Origin: Hyphomicrobiales bacterium
GTDB lineage: Bacteria > Pseudomonadota > Alphaproteobacteria > Rhizobiales > Rhizobiaceae
Assembly: GCA_017305925.1 (NCBI GenBank)
Contig: JAFKJW010000198.1
Span: 22,282-86,281 of the forward strand
Length of the DNA stretch: 64,000 nt
Reading direction: 5' to 3'
The translations under genes were made by a program, and so were the position numbers. Shown here piece by piece: positions 36,332 through 44,974 of the stretch (its first letter is position 1; every line of letters starts with the position of its first letter). The notes beneath the pieces were generated by a model. That model worked only from the letters and a program-made list of their open reading frames with translations, made no database searches and had not been told where the DNA came from.

Positions 36332-36958
36332 ATGCGTCTACTTATAGTCATCGCGCTTTTTCTAGGGGCGATCCCCGCGCAGGCAGCGGAGCCCTATTTT
36401 TGCAAGGATTTTTCGAAGGATTTTGAGACGTTCGCTGAAAGTAATTCGCAGAAGATAGATAGTTGGCCGCCCCAGTTTCTCCGAACTTCTGGCTTTATTC
36501 TTGGAGCGTATTACGCTCACCAGGGGGATCCGTTCGACGGAGATTCCTCAGGGATGGCCGAGTTTGAGAAGAAGGTACTTGCCGAGTGTAAGCGGTCCCC
36601 CGCGAGTAGAGTCAGCCTTTTAACACTCGACCTCCTCAGGCATGCCTCTAGGGATCCGAAGCTCACCGGACACTCAGACTTCCCCGGGCTTCGCCTGTCG
36701 GTCGCATCTCTGAAGCAAAGCCTTCCTGGCCTAGCCAAAGTCGTCTTCGAAGTATCCAATGATGGAGCGGAATTGATCAGCGCCAGCATCCGATGCTCGC
36801 TCTACGATATCGACCAAAATCCCCTCGGATCGGCCGGTGGCTTTGCCAATATGGTCCCGCCGAAGGGGTCAGTTATTGGCGAAGCCATAGGGGACGTGCG
36901 AGAAGCAAAAGCTGCCGATTGCCGCATCATCGACTATCACGCTTCAAATCCCAATTGA
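36332..36958 (+). CDS. Secreted hypothetical cargo (moron) protein
   Basis: This 208-aa protein has a clear signal peptide (MRLLIVIALFLGAIPAQAA, cleavage after AQA) and a Cys-containing mature domain (FCKDFSKDF, LAECKR, CSLYD, CRIID: four cysteines, possibly two disulfides). The family is not recognised. It is on the strand opposite to the late genes, with GGAG 8 bp upstream of the ATG, and is less GC-rich than its neighbours. It is likely expressed from the prophage as a conversion gene acting in the periplasm. Confidence 0.72.
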   Translation: MRLLIVIALFLGAIPAQAAEPYFCKDFSKDFETFAESNSQKIDSWPPQFLRTSGFILGAYYAHQGDPFDGDSSGMAEFEKKVLAECKRSPASRVSLLTLDLLRHASRDPKLTGHSDFPGLRLSVASLKQSLPGLAKVVFEVSNDGAELISASIRCSLYDIDQNPLGSAGGFANMVPPKGSVIGEAIGDVREAKAADCRIIDYHASNPN

Positions 36959-37021
36959 GATTTCCTACGCTCGACTCCAGTCCTCTCCGGTGTTTCAATG
37001 CAGCCGGGAGGACGGGGGTAA

Positions 37022-37903
37022 ATGGGGTTTCGATTCCGCCGATCGGTGAAGATCGCGCCGGGTATTCGGATCAACTTCAACAAGAACAGCACGAGCGTCC
37101 GCATCGGACCGCGCGGGCTTGGCTACACGATCAGTTCGACCGGCAAGAAGCGCGCCAAGGCTGGAGCTACTGGTACCGCCCAAGCTTTTGATCAAGCGGA
37201 AGCTTCGGCCAGGAAAGGCGTCCCTTCCCAATCACCGGGCCTCATGCAGCGGGCCGAACTGGTTGAGAAGAAGAAGCCTTTCCCCTTGGCCACGATCGTC
37301 TTCATTGCTCTGGCGGCCTCTCTCGGGCTGTCGGTTTGCAATGAACGCAAGTCAAGTCAACAACATTTGGTTGAGCCCCCATCTGCGATCTCCAAGGACT
37401 CACCGGCGACTTCATCGGATAGCCGCGAATTTACTCCGGCCAAACAGGGCGCAGCGCCTGAACCGTCACCGGCCCCAGTTCCAGCGGCCGAGCCAATTTC
37501 AGAGCATGAGGTCGACATCATCCTCTACACGACCGCATCCGTTCGGCTGCGCGAGGAGCCCTCCACCAAGGCTGGCATCATCAAAACCATCCCCGCCGGG
37601 GCCGAGGTCAGACAGGACCGCGTCGAAGGGAAATGGCGCCGTGTCTCCGCTTTCAACGATGTCGGCTGGATACACAGAGATTATCTCTCCGAGGAAAAGC
37701 CTGAACTGTCGAAATTGGCAGACTCCCCTGCTGCAGCGGCACGAGCGGCTCCGGCGAAACGTTCCCGATCAGGCGAACCCCTCAGAGCGCCAAGAGTCGG
37801 GCGATGCGACTGCCCCTATGATCTCATGCGCAACGGTCGAGCGTGCGGCGGACGCTCTGCCTACAGCCGTCCCGGCGGTCGAAGCCCGGTTTGCTACTTC
37901 TGA
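37022..37903 (+). CDS. DUF4236 - SH3 domain membrane protein (cargo)
   Basis: This 293-aa protein starts with a DUF4236 domain (MGFRFRRSVKIAPGIRINF, IGPRGLGYTISSTGKK). A linker, a single membrane helix (ATIVFIALAASLGLSV, about 90-105) and a Pro/Ser-rich spacer follow. An SH3b-type domain then appears (ASVRLREEPSTKAGIIKTIP with WIHRDYL). The C-terminus is Cys-rich, CDCPYDLMRNGRACGGRSAY, with a SRPGG motif seen in rhizobial exported nuclease-like proteins. Topology suggests a periplasmic wall-binding module. It is convergent with and overlaps the frameshifted tail chaperone by 10 bp. Confidence 0.75.
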   Translation: MGFRFRRSVKIAPGIRINFNKNSTSVRIGPRGLGYTISSTGKKRAKAGATGTAQAFDQAEASARKGVPSQSPGLMQRAELVEKKKPFPLATIVFIALAASLGLSVCNERKSSQQHLVEPPSAISKDSPATSSDSREFTPAKQGAAPEPSPAPVPAAEPISEHEVDIILYTTASVRLREEPSTKAGIIKTIPAGAEVRQDRVEGKWRRVSAFNDVGWIHRDYLSEEKPELSKLADSPAAAARAAPAKRSRSGEPLRAPRVGRCDCPYDLMRNGRACGGRSAYSRPGGRSPVCYF

Positions 37904-38084
37904 GCCTCCATCGCCCTTTCAGCCATGGCCGACCGCAGGTCCAGCGCCTCGTTGGCGTCGAAGACATCCTTGAGCGTGACCCACGTCCTGAGATCGCCCA
38001 GCGAATAGATCGGCGGATCAGCCAGGATCGGCCGCCACAGCATCAGGTTGAGGTTCGGCGCGATCCGCTCGACCTCCGTCTCGC

Positions 38085-38519
38085 TTAGGCCCGTGCCCTG
38101 CTCGCGGGGCTGCCAGTCCCCCGCGCGCCGGAAAAAACCTCAGCGAACTGCTCCTGCAGCACGAACGTCGCCACTGGGATGATATCGCCGAGCGAGCCGG
38201 TGAACTCGCCATCCAGATCGACCTGCTCATAGGCGCCGCTGGGGCGCTTCACCATGGCGACCTGCACGATGTCCCGGATCAGGTCCGTGGCATCGCCCGC
38301 GTCCATCGAGCCGATGATGTCTGATACAGCGGAGACTGCCGCCGAATTCGCCCTCTCCCGGGCATCCTGCTTGCCGTCACGGATGCCGGCGAAGATTTCG
38401 GGAAGCCTGTCGATGGCCGGCCCGATCGCCTTGACCAGCCGCATCTGCAGCCGGATCGCTTCCGTTGCCAGCAGCGGCTCGACTTTGAATACGCGGGTTC
38501 CGATTTTCTTCTCAGCCAT
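38085..38519 (-). CDS. Tail assembly chaperone short form (gpG-type)
   Basis: This 144-aa mostly helical protein starts at ATG 38519 (MAEKKIGTRVFKVEPLLATE). It ends TGSPASRARA shortly after the slippery T-run. Its size, its position between tube and tape measure genes and its helical nature match short tail assembly chaperones. A longer frame to 38720 is not needed, because the tube gene ends at 38528. Confidence 0.8.
   Translation of the reverse strand: MAEKKIGTRVFKVEPLLATEAIRLQMRLVKAIGPAIDRLPEIFAGIRDGKQDARERANSAAVSAVSDIIGSMDAGDATDLIRDIVQVAMVKRPSGAYEQVDLDGEFTGSLGDIIPVATFVLQEQFAEVFSGARGTGSPASRARA
38132..38137 (-). other. Slippery run for programmed frameshift
   Basis: On the minus strand the sequence reads GAG GTT TTT TCC, with six T in a row about 45 bases before the short-form stop. 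A -1 slip of the Phe tRNA keeps pairing (TTT to TTT) and enters the long chaperone frame. Confidence 0.65.
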
Positions 38520-38527
38520 GGTGCACC

Positions 38528-38956
38528 TCAACCGTTCGGCGTGGCCGGCTCGTATTCGCCGGTCCAGATGACCCAGGCACGGACAACGGCGTTCTTGCCC
38601 TTGCTGTCCGTCGGCGCCTGCTGGATGAAGCACTGATCGGCCGTGCCGCCCTCGCCGCTGTCCTTGTCGATGAAGTCGAAGGGGAAGGCGAGCATGCGGC
38701 CTGCGCGCTGCTGCTTCCACTTCTCGACGAGCTGGCGATGCGTCGGGCTGGTGTGCTTGACCCGGATCGTGATCTTGGCCGACTTGTCGGCGGACTGCGA
38801 GAAGATCGCCGATCCGTCGACGCCGACGAGCCCGGCCCCGACATCGGCGCCCTGCTCGACGGTTATGGCATCATCGCCATCCCACATGTCGCGGATGGCG
38901 AGGCCGTCGAGCGTCGCGGCCACATTGAGGTAGGTGTAGGCGGAAAGCTTACCCAT
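38528..38956 (-). CDS. DUF3277 tail tube protein
   Basis: This 142-aa beta-rich protein begins YTYLNVAATLDG and contains ADKSAKITIRVKHTSPTHRQ and MLAFPFDFIDKDSGEG. It matches the DUF3277 tail tube proteins of contractile phages. It lies between the sheath gene and the tail chaperone, the standard order. Confidence 0.83.
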   Translation of the reverse strand: MGKLSAYTYLNVAATLDGLAIRDMWDGDDAITVEQGADVGAGLVGVDGSAIFSQSADKSAKITIRVKHTSPTHRQLVEKWKQQRAGRMLAFPFDFIDKDSGEGGTADQCFIQQAPTDSKGKNAVVRAWVIWTGEYEPATPNG

Positions 38957-38969
38957 GGTCGCGGCTCCC

Positions 38970-40121
38970 TTAGAACGTCATCTGGTAGTTGATGGTCGTG
39001 TAATGCGCCGCGCCGGCGTACCGGAATCGAACAGGAACTGCAGGCGCGATACGCGCCTTGCGCTGGCTTTCCGGCACGTCGAAGACGGATGGAACCGTGA
39101 TAAGCACCGCCGGCTCGTACACCCCGGTGGTCGGGTTTAGGTCCTGTGCGATGATGCCGGCTCGGACTGCCTGTCGCATGACAATGCGAGGCGCTGACGC
39201 CAACTGCTCCATACCGGCGTCTGTGAACGGAATGCGCTTGTTGTTGAGCATAATTCCGAGCGCTTCCTCCTCCGTACGAGCGATGATCCAGTCTGTGGAG
39301 TGGATCTCGTCGATGAAGACGTTGGCGGTGAGCGTCGAGCCCTCAACCACGAAATCGCGACCGCCGATGTCGATGTAGGTGTTGGCCATGTGACCGGCGG
39401 TTTCCGACTGGCCGAGCTGAGGCGTGAAACCCGTGATCGCCTGCACGGCAGCGGAGCCGAGGTTGATCGGGGCGATCCCCTTCAGCCTCTTGAACTTCGC
39501 GGTATAGGCGCTGTTCGCGTCATCGAAGTTCATGGTGCCGAGCATCGCCGCCAGAGCGAACGCGCATTGCTCGTCGGCATCCGTGTGATAGAACACGCCG
39601 GTGCGCTCGACCGTGCCCTTGTGGCGCGCGGAGATGCAGGTCGTGTTGTTCTGCGTTTTGTGTCCAGCGTCATTCGAGTCGATGATCGCCATCTTGTTCT
39701 TGGCCTCGACCCACTCGATCAGGCCGTCCAGCGCCGCGTCATCGCGCAGATCACTTTCGACGCAGAGCCAGTACCAATCGCCGTCGGCATCGTAGATGGC
39801 GTCGAGCGCAGCCTTGAGATTGGCCGCCGTAAGCACGGCGGGATCAACCGCGGCGGGATAAAAACCGGCCTTGACCTGGATCGGACGCGGGTTCTGGCTG
39901 AACGCCGCCTCGGCCGCCTTGTAGAAGTCGTCAGACGCCGCCCAATCGACCGCGACCTCCTCCATGGAGCCGTAGGCTCGGGTCAGATGGGTGGCGTCGA
40001 GCTTGCCGGCCTTTACGGTGGACGTGAGAAAAAGAGCGACACCGAAACCCCGGCGGCTCGGAAATGCGTCGTTGCGCGACAGTGTCACGTTCACGACACG
40101 GCTATACGGCAAACGAGCCAT
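38970..40121 (-). CDS. DUF3383 tail sheath protein
   Basis: This 383-aa protein starts MARLPYSRVVNVTLSRNDAFPSRRGF, the typical N-terminus of DUF3383 sheath proteins. It contains KAGKLDATHLTRAYGSMEEV and a C-terminal PVRFRYAGAAHYTTINYQM. It forms the contractile sheath. The length is normal for the family. It is followed by the tube gene after 13 bp. Confidence 0.88.
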   Translation of the reverse strand: MARLPYSRVVNVTLSRNDAFPSRRGFGVALFLTSTVKAGKLDATHLTRAYGSMEEVAVDWAASDDFYKAAEAAFSQNPRPIQVKAGFYPAAVDPAVLTAANLKAALDAIYDADGDWYWLCVESDLRDDAALDGLIEWVEAKNKMAIIDSNDAGHKTQNNTTCISARHKGTVERTGVFYHTDADEQCAFALAAMLGTMNFDDANSAYTAKFKRLKGIAPINLGSAAVQAITGFTPQLGQSETAGHMANTYIDIGGRDFVVEGSTLTANVFIDEIHSTDWIIARTEEEALGIMLNNKRIPFTDAGMEQLASAPRIVMRQAVRAGIIAQDLNPTTGVYEPAVLITVPSVFDVPESQRKARIAPAVPVRFRYAGAAHYTTINYQMTF

Positions 40122-40176
40122 ATTGCAGTCCTTTCAGATTGAGCCGGGGACCGGCGTTTTCGGGGTGGAACCGGAC

Positions 40177-40683
40177 CTAGTGCGTCCGGTTGATATCGAA
40201 CGGCGCCTCTTCGATCACATCGATGACGAAGCCGTCGCGGGTGAGGCCGCGCAGGAACATGTCCATCTGCGCGCGCGGCTCCCACTTCTCATTGACCAGT
40301 TCCGGCACGTTGCGGACCTGGCTGCAATCGTGAATGACCAGCGCCGGGAACAGCGCTTCGTTCTTCTGGGCAAGCTGTGCGGCCGATCGAACGGGCCGAA
40401 GGATCGACGTCGGGTCGGGGCCAAAGGCATGAACCGAGAACCGCCATTCCGTCTCGATGGGCGGCCGGGCGGTGACCTCGCCGACGTCTTCCCCTGGGTC
40501 CGGTTCCGCTTGCTCATATTCGACGGCTTGCGACCAGTCCCGGATCTCGGACGTGCCGGTCAGGTTGACCATGATGTAGGGTAGCTCCGGGCGTGGACCT
40601 TCCTGATAGGCCTTGATCGTGGTCAGCCCGGTGACGCCATGCAGCCATCGGACCAGCGCCGAGTGAACGTCATCATCGTTCAT
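40177..40683 (-). CDS. Neck terminator / tail completion protein
   Basis: This 168-aa protein contains PRPELPYIMVNLTGTSEIRD, then FSVHAFGPD and ILRPVRSAAQL. This pattern is seen in small tail-terminator (gp12/gpU-like) proteins directly upstream of sheath genes. The position between head-closure and sheath genes supports the role. It overlaps the preceding gene by 4 bp. Confidence 0.72.
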   Translation of the reverse strand: MNDDDVHSALVRWLHGVTGLTTIKAYQEGPRPELPYIMVNLTGTSEIRDWSQAVEYEQAEPDPGEDVGEVTARPPIETEWRFSVHAFGPDPTSILRPVRSAAQLAQKNEALFPALVIHDCSQVRNVPELVNEKWEPRAQMDMFLRGLTRDGFVIDVIEEAPFDINRTH

Positions 40684-41009
40684 GCCAGCAGCCCCATGGC
40701 AGCGCGCCAGAAACCGCTCTCGGCGCGCGGCCAGACGAACATGACGCGATAGCGGGAACCGCCCTGCGTCATCTCGTCATCAAGACGGATTTCCGATCTC
40801 GACCAAGCCAGCCAGCGCGCCTCATTGCGGATGCCCTCGGGCAGGTCCATCAATTGCCGGCCGGATGCAGGCTGGACAGCGGCACGGATCGTCGAGGTAG
40901 ACGGAGCGCCGGGGACGAATTCACCGTCGGCGTTGTAGTCGCCCGCCGCCTTGCGCGTCAGGCTGACGTTCACGGCCTCGCCGTCGATGGCAATGGCCAC
41001 GTCGATCAT
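40680..41009 (-). CDS. Head-closure/neck hypothetical protein
   Basis: This 109-aa beta-rich protein contains STIRAAVQPASGRQLMDLPEG and GGSRYRVMFVWPRAESGFW. It resembles the small head-tail joining proteins encoded between the gp10-like and terminator proteins. No enzyme motif is present. It overlaps both neighbours by 4 bp. Confidence 0.68.
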   Translation of the reverse strand: MIDVAIAIDGEAVNVSLTRKAAGDYNADGEFVPGAPSTSTIRAAVQPASGRQLMDLPEGIRNEARWLAWSRSEIRLDDEMTQGGSRYRVMFVWPRAESGFWRAAMGLLA

Positions 41010-41302
41010 TCGTCAATCTGCCAGGTCACAGCCTGCCTCATAGCGCCGGTGTCGATCAGCGGATTGCTGGACCTGCCGCGGTTGTCGCGCATGGCGTTGC
41101 GCATGAACGGGCGTTCAGGGACGGGCCCGCCCCAGCCGCCGCCTGACGCCCCACCGCGGGTGCCGAATTCGTTCCACACTGCCTTTTGGATGTTCGAGGC
41201 GGACGCCTTGGACTTCGGGAACCCGACCTTGACCTTGCTCGGTCCAGGAATGCTCTTCGGCAGTTCCTTGTGTCGCTTTCGGACGATCTTGGCGAACATC
41301 AC
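41006..41302 (-). CDS. HK97 gp10-like tail-completion protein
   Basis: This 98-aa protein has VGFPKSKASASNIQKAVWNEFG and PERPFMRNAM, followed by LIDTGAMRQAVTW. The W-N-E-F-G, P-x-R-P-F and D-T-G-x-M/L motifs mark the HK97 gp10-like/neck family. Element B carries its own gp10-like protein (57489-57929) with the same motif order. Confidence 0.8.
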   Translation of the reverse strand: MMFAKIVRKRHKELPKSIPGPSKVKVGFPKSKASASNIQKAVWNEFGTRGGASGGGWGGPVPERPFMRNAMRDNRGRSSNPLIDTGAMRQAVTWQIDE

Positions 41303-41700
41303 GCCACCGCAACGGCCGGGAAGTTGCGGCGCATTAGCTCAAGGAAGCGCTGGCCATAGGCGGTCGAGGCGTACTCGGAGGCGCCGGCACCATCACCCGA
41401 CGACGATGAAACGCCAGCGAATTCGGCTTCCACGTCGCCGACCTTCCGCCTTTTCAGCGGTCCGGTAACAGCATCGCCGCCAACAACGCCAGCGGCGGCG
41501 GCATCCCGGCCTTCAGACGCCAGCATGTGCGCCGCGAGATAGAGCATGGCCGGCTTGCGGTCACGCTCAACCCACGTCTCGCCGACCTGCGTGATGGCCT
41601 CGGCAAGGATCAGGTCCACAAGCGTGTCGGACACGGCGGCGAACTCTGGGAACCTCGCCTTGAGGTCGGCAGCGGTCGGCGGGACGTAGGCCATGGTCAC
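41299..41700 (-). CDS. DUF4054 head-completion adaptor
   Basis: This 133-aa protein begins YVPPTAADLKARFPEFAAVSD and contains AMLYLAAHMLASEG. The C-terminal STAYGQRFLELMRRNFPA is the DUF4054 signature. These proteins act as head-tail adaptors next to the capsid gene. It overlaps neighbours by 4 bp. Confidence 0.85.
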   Translation of the reverse strand: MTMAYVPPTAADLKARFPEFAAVSDTLVDLILAEAITQVGETWVERDRKPAMLYLAAHMLASEGRDAAAAGVVGGDAVTGPLKRRKVGDVEAEFAGVSSSSGDGAGASEYASTAYGQRFLELMRRNFPAVAVA

Positions 41701-42086
41701 TCCGCTTGCTTAGCGTCAATGGCGTCCTGAAGGCGCTTTTCGCCCCACCGGCCATCCGGCTCGGAGCCGAACAGTTGGGTGTAGCGGGCCCGCAACTCTT
41801 CGAGACCGCGCTCGCCAACCGGCAGGGAGCCACCAGGATGCCCATCGCCGTCGTGATCGAGCGGATGAGGCTCGGAAGATGTCTCGGGCGCTGGCGGGGC
41901 TGCTGGGGCAGTCCCTACATCGTCTTCGACAACCTCGATCGCCTTTGCAGCCAGCCACGACTTGACCACGGGATGGCCCTTGATGATTGCCCAGCGCTCG
42001 ACCGGTGTCGGAACGCCCGGGCGCAAAACCGGCCCGCCGAGCGGCAGGCCGAGATCGCTGTTGTGGTGGCTGACAACGATGGCCAT
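41697..42086 (-). CDS. Hypothetical head-region protein
   Basis: This 129-aa protein was not recognised. The N-terminal half is compact (MAIVVSHHNSDLGLPLGGPV). The centre is acidic and Pro/His-rich (SSEPHPLDHDGDGHPGGSLP), and the C-terminal helix has ELRARYTQLFG followed by WGEKRLQDAIDAK, which resembles a short SAP-like DNA-binding helix. It lies between capsid and adaptor genes. Confidence 0.6.
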   Translation of the reverse strand: MAIVVSHHNSDLGLPLGGPVLRPGVPTPVERWAIIKGHPVVKSWLAAKAIEVVEDDVGTAPAAPPAPETSSEPHPLDHDGDGHPGGSLPVGERGLEELRARYTQLFGSEPDGRWGEKRLQDAIDAKQAE

Positions 42087-42442
42087 CAGAACTTGGCCTT
42101 TTCAGCCTCGATAAAGGTGATCTTCTCAGCATCGGACATAGCATTGAAGGCGTCGGCATCGGCCTTCGACAGGCCAGACAGAAGGACGGTATCGCCGTCG
42201 ACGACATTGAACTTGCCGCCGCCGCTATGGATGGCCTTGAGGCCGGCTTCGGGTGCCTTGGTCTTGCCGCCCTTGGCCTTCACCTTGACACCTTCACGCT
42301 CGAAAGCATCGATCTGCGCCTCGGTGATTTCCTTGGCGTCGACCACATCGGCTTCTTTGCCGGCGGGGACGACCTGATGGCCGCCCCTTACCTTGAACGC
42401 CTTATCGACGTGGCTCCCGTTCTTGACGTGATACTCTGCCAT
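42086..42442 (-). CDS. Hypothetical head-region protein
   Basis: This 118-aa protein from ATG 42442 (MAEYHVKNGSHVDKAFKVRG) was not recognised. It has a beta-rich N-terminus and a Lys-rich middle (VKVKAKGGKTKAPEAG). The C-terminal MSDAEKITFIEAEKAKF helix recalls short extensions of phage decoration or capsid-accessory proteins. It is 2 bp downstream of the capsid gene. Confidence 0.6.
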   Translation of the reverse strand: MAEYHVKNGSHVDKAFKVRGGHQVVPAGKEADVVDAKEITEAQIDAFEREGVKVKAKGGKTKAPEAGLKAIHSGGGKFNVVDGDTVLLSGLSKADADAFNAMSDAEKITFIEAEKAKF

Positions 42443-42444
42443 GG

Positions 42445-43470
42445 TCAGGTCCTCGTCGCTTTGCGGAGCACGTCCGGACGCTGGCAGAAGTAGAGCGGGT
42501 ACGAGTAAAGCTCGCCCCGCGTCCACGCCTGCCGGTCACGATCCGGAATGTTCATTGCATAGGTCTGCTGACCGGCCGTATTGATGTACGGACCGAACTC
42601 GGCAGGTGCATAGGCCACCTTGAACACGTCGCGCGCACCGACCGGGAAGAACTTCGCCTCGTCGGTATCGATGGCCACCGTCGAATTGTCGTCGGTGCCG
42701 CGATAGTTGTGCCAGGTGATGCCGGCATAGGTGAATGCCTGCCACGTCTTGTCCGTCCGAAGATCGGCAGCGGCCGCCCAGTTCAGGTAGGTCTTCTCCA
42801 CCTCGGGATGGGTGATGAGCGCATCATAGAACGCATCACCGGCCAGAGCGTGGATCGTCGTGCCCGGCGTGAATGCACCACCTGCCGAGCGAGCCATCGC
42901 ACGGATGACCGACGCCGACTTGAGCCGGACAGCGCCCGGAGCCGGGTTTGCATTGTCGAGATCGAAGTCGATCGCCGCGGCCTCGGTTACACCGAACTCG
43001 GTGAAGTAGTTGTAGATCACTGTGGTCCCGTCGGCGTCGAGCAGGAGGCCCTGCAGGGCGCCGAGACGATGGTACTCATGGGTGAGTTCCATGTCGTCGC
43101 GGACGCCGGCCATACGGCGCAGGTATTCGGCCTGGACCTGCGAGAACTCGGTCTCCGACCCGAAAGCGCGGATGCCCTGGATTTCCTCGGCATAGAGCGT
43201 AAATCCCTCGGCCAGGCGTACCGTCTTGAGCGGAACCGCGTTGCGGGGATCGACCACAAGTTCCTTAGGCGGGGATCCGACCGGGCTTGCCGGGATCAGC
43301 GTCATCTTGCCTTCGCGGCGGTCGACGAATAGCGAGCGTGTACGTACCGGCATCGGGTCGAAGATGCCAAGCTCGCCCAAGAGTTGGGGCTTGTATCCGA
43401 CCTTGGAGACCGCGCCGGTGAGCGAAGTCATCGAGAAGGCCGAATTATTGAAGATGTCCATAGATGCCAT
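42445..43470 (-). CDS. Major capsid protein E of prophage A
   Basis: This 341-aa protein from ATG 43470 has AAGGAGG upstream. It contains VDRREGKMTLIPASPVGSPP, FTLYAEEIQGIRAFGSETEF and the C-terminal GELYSYPLYFCQRPDVL, which are typical of the lambda gpE-type capsid family with an HK97 fold. It follows the decoration protein and the DUF2213 protease, as in related phages. It is unrelated by eye to element B's capsid protein. Confidence 0.9.
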   Translation of the reverse strand: MASMDIFNNSAFSMTSLTGAVSKVGYKPQLLGELGIFDPMPVRTRSLFVDRREGKMTLIPASPVGSPPKELVVDPRNAVPLKTVRLAEGFTLYAEEIQGIRAFGSETEFSQVQAEYLRRMAGVRDDMELTHEYHRLGALQGLLLDADGTTVIYNYFTEFGVTEAAAIDFDLDNANPAPGAVRLKSASVIRAMARSAGGAFTPGTTIHALAGDAFYDALITHPEVEKTYLNWAAAADLRTDKTWQAFTYAGITWHNYRGTDDNSTVAIDTDEAKFFPVGARDVFKVAYAPAEFGPYINTAGQQTYAMNIPDRDRQAWTRGELYSYPLYFCQRPDVLRKATRT

Positions 43471-43483
43471 GGTCTCGGCCTCC

Positions 43484-43849
43484 TTAGCGCACGATGATGC
43501 CGAGCGCCTTGAGCGCGGCGTTGGCCGTGGCCTTCGCAGCGTCATTGGCGCCGGACTGATAGATGAGGTGCGCACCGTTCACTTCGCAGTCGCGAACGAC
43601 GATGGTGCGCTTGACCGTGCCGACGGCAGCCTCAAACAGGATACCAGCGATGGTCTGCGACCCGTCAGAGCCGCCGGGAGCGTATGCAACATAGTTGCCG
43701 CCCGACGTCAGCTTGCCGAGGATGGTACCGGCGAGAAGGCCAGGCGCTGAGCCGGCGGCGACGGTGCCTACGTCACGGCTGCGATACATGCCGTTCGCCT
43801 CAGAAACGAGGAAGTTGGCAGTGCCCCGGTTTTCGTTGAGCTGAGCCAT
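43484..43849 (-). CDS. Head decoration protein (gpD-like)
   Basis: This 121-aa protein begins NENRGTANFLVSEANGMYSRD-like (exactly ANGMYRSRDVGTVAAGSAPG) and contains GTILGKLTSGGNYVAY, AGILFEAAVGTV and a C-terminal ALKALGIIVR. This matches HDPD/gpD capsid-stabilising proteins. It lies between protease and capsid genes. Confidence 0.85.
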   Translation of the reverse strand: MAQLNENRGTANFLVSEANGMYRSRDVGTVAAGSAPGLLAGTILGKLTSGGNYVAYAPGGSDGSQTIAGILFEAAVGTVKRTIVVRDCEVNGAHLIYQSGANDAAKATANAALKALGIIVR

Positions 43850-43852
43850 GGC

Positions 43853-44965
43853 TTATGCCCCCTTCTTCTGGACGCCGGCCGATGCGAAAACGCTGTCGTT
43901 CCATGCGTCATTGGCTGCTGGTTTGACGCCACTCATGAGCGCGTCTCGGACAGGATCGGCTATCTTGGCCGCGTCTTCGGCCAGGATGTCGAAGCGGGCG
44001 TCGACATAGGCCTGGGCCTTGTCCTTCACGGCGGCATCGCCGAGCTTGGCGACGACGACCGCCTTGCGGATATCGGCGTCGGACAGGCCGTCGGTCTTGA
44101 CGTCGGCCGCGATGGCCTTGGCGGTGGCGATCAGGTCGCCGCGGGCCTGCACGAGCTTGTCGAGCGCGGTGGCGTCGAGCACCTTCGCCTTTTCGGCATC
44201 CAGTGCAGCATCCTTCTGCGCCAGTTCGGTATCCTTGGCGGCGATGGCGGCCGTGTGGGCCGTCTCGGCATCCGCGAGCTTCTCGGTGGCATCGGCAAGC
44301 CGCGACTGCAGCGTGGCGATAACCGTGGCGCCCTGATCGGTTACTTCGATCGGGATGCCATCGACGGCGACCGTCTTCAGGGTCATTTTCCTATCCTTTT
44401 CGGGATGGTGATCGTTGATCGGGGCTGCGCCCCACTTGCCCGCATCACCGATGCGAACCTCGGAACCGGCGCGGCCGCGCTGCACGATGGCAACGTGGTT
44501 CGCCCGGATATGCTTCTGGACGGCGTCGTAGGCCTCGCCGTCGGCCGTCTGGCCTGCCTCGAAAACCAGATCGCAGGTGTAGCCGGCCGACAGTTCCCGC
44601 TTGCCGTCTTCGATCAGCTTGATCGTGGCGCCGTCGCTGACCATGAGCGGGACACGGATGAACGCGCCGTCGCGGGCGATCTCCTCGGACGTGTTGCCGA
44701 CAGCATGATCCTTCCAATTGTCGGCCGTGATCGGCTCGTCGGGATGGTCGTTGGTCACCGGCCGATGCGCGAAGCTCGCCAACGTGTCGCGGCTGAACAC
44801 CTCGGTGTCGGGCCGATAGACGCGCACCACGGCCATCTCGGGCTTGCCGACCTCGTAGCCGGCATAGAGCTGGACGCCGGTGCGGGCCACGCGGGCATCG
44901 GCGACCAGGTAGCCGTCATCGCGCCGGCGGGTGCCAGCGATGCTCACTGCATCGGTGAATTTCAT
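43853..44965 (-). CDS. DUF2213 prohead protease-scaffold
   Basis: This 370-aa protein has an N-terminal DUF2213 domain (ARTGVQLYAGYEVG, FAHRPVTNDHPDEPITADNW, ELSAGYTCDL, about residues 25-170). A long Ala/Lys/Glu/Asp-rich coiled coil follows (about 215-290, EKLADAETAHTAAIAAKDTE), the expected scaffold. The His in VTNDHP and the Ser in ELSAGY fit the protease active site. It lies upstream of decoration and capsid genes. Confidence 0.88.
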   Translation of the reverse strand: MKFTDAVSIAGTRRRDDGYLVADARVARTGVQLYAGYEVGKPEMAVVRVYRPDTEVFSRDTLASFAHRPVTNDHPDEPITADNWKDHAVGNTSEEIARDGAFIRVPLMVSDGATIKLIEDGKRELSAGYTCDLVFEAGQTADGEAYDAVQKHIRANHVAIVQRGRAGSEVRIGDAGKWGAAPINDHHPEKDRKMTLKTVAVDGIPIEVTDQGATVIATLQSRLADATEKLADAETAHTAAIAAKDTELAQKDAALDAEKAKVLDATALDKLVQARGDLIATAKAIAADVKTDGLSDADIRKAVVVAKLGDAAVKDKAQAYVDARFDILAEDAAKIADPVRDALMSGVKPAANDAWNDSVFASAGVQKKGA

Positions 44966-44974
44966 GATGATGCC

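Larger units (their letters stand above)
37894..38519 (-). other. Tail assembly chaperone long form made by -1 frameshift (gpGT-type)
   Basis: If ribosomes slip -1 on the T6 run (plus-strand 38132-38137), translation leaves the short-form frame after EQFAEVF. It then continues FRRAGDWQPREQGTGLSETE for about 80 further codons to a TAG at 37894-37896, ending RAMEAQK. This extra part has no start codon of its own and lies exactly where phage T-type extensions occur, upstream of the tape measure gene. Such long/short pairs chaperone the tape measure protein. Confidence 0.72.
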
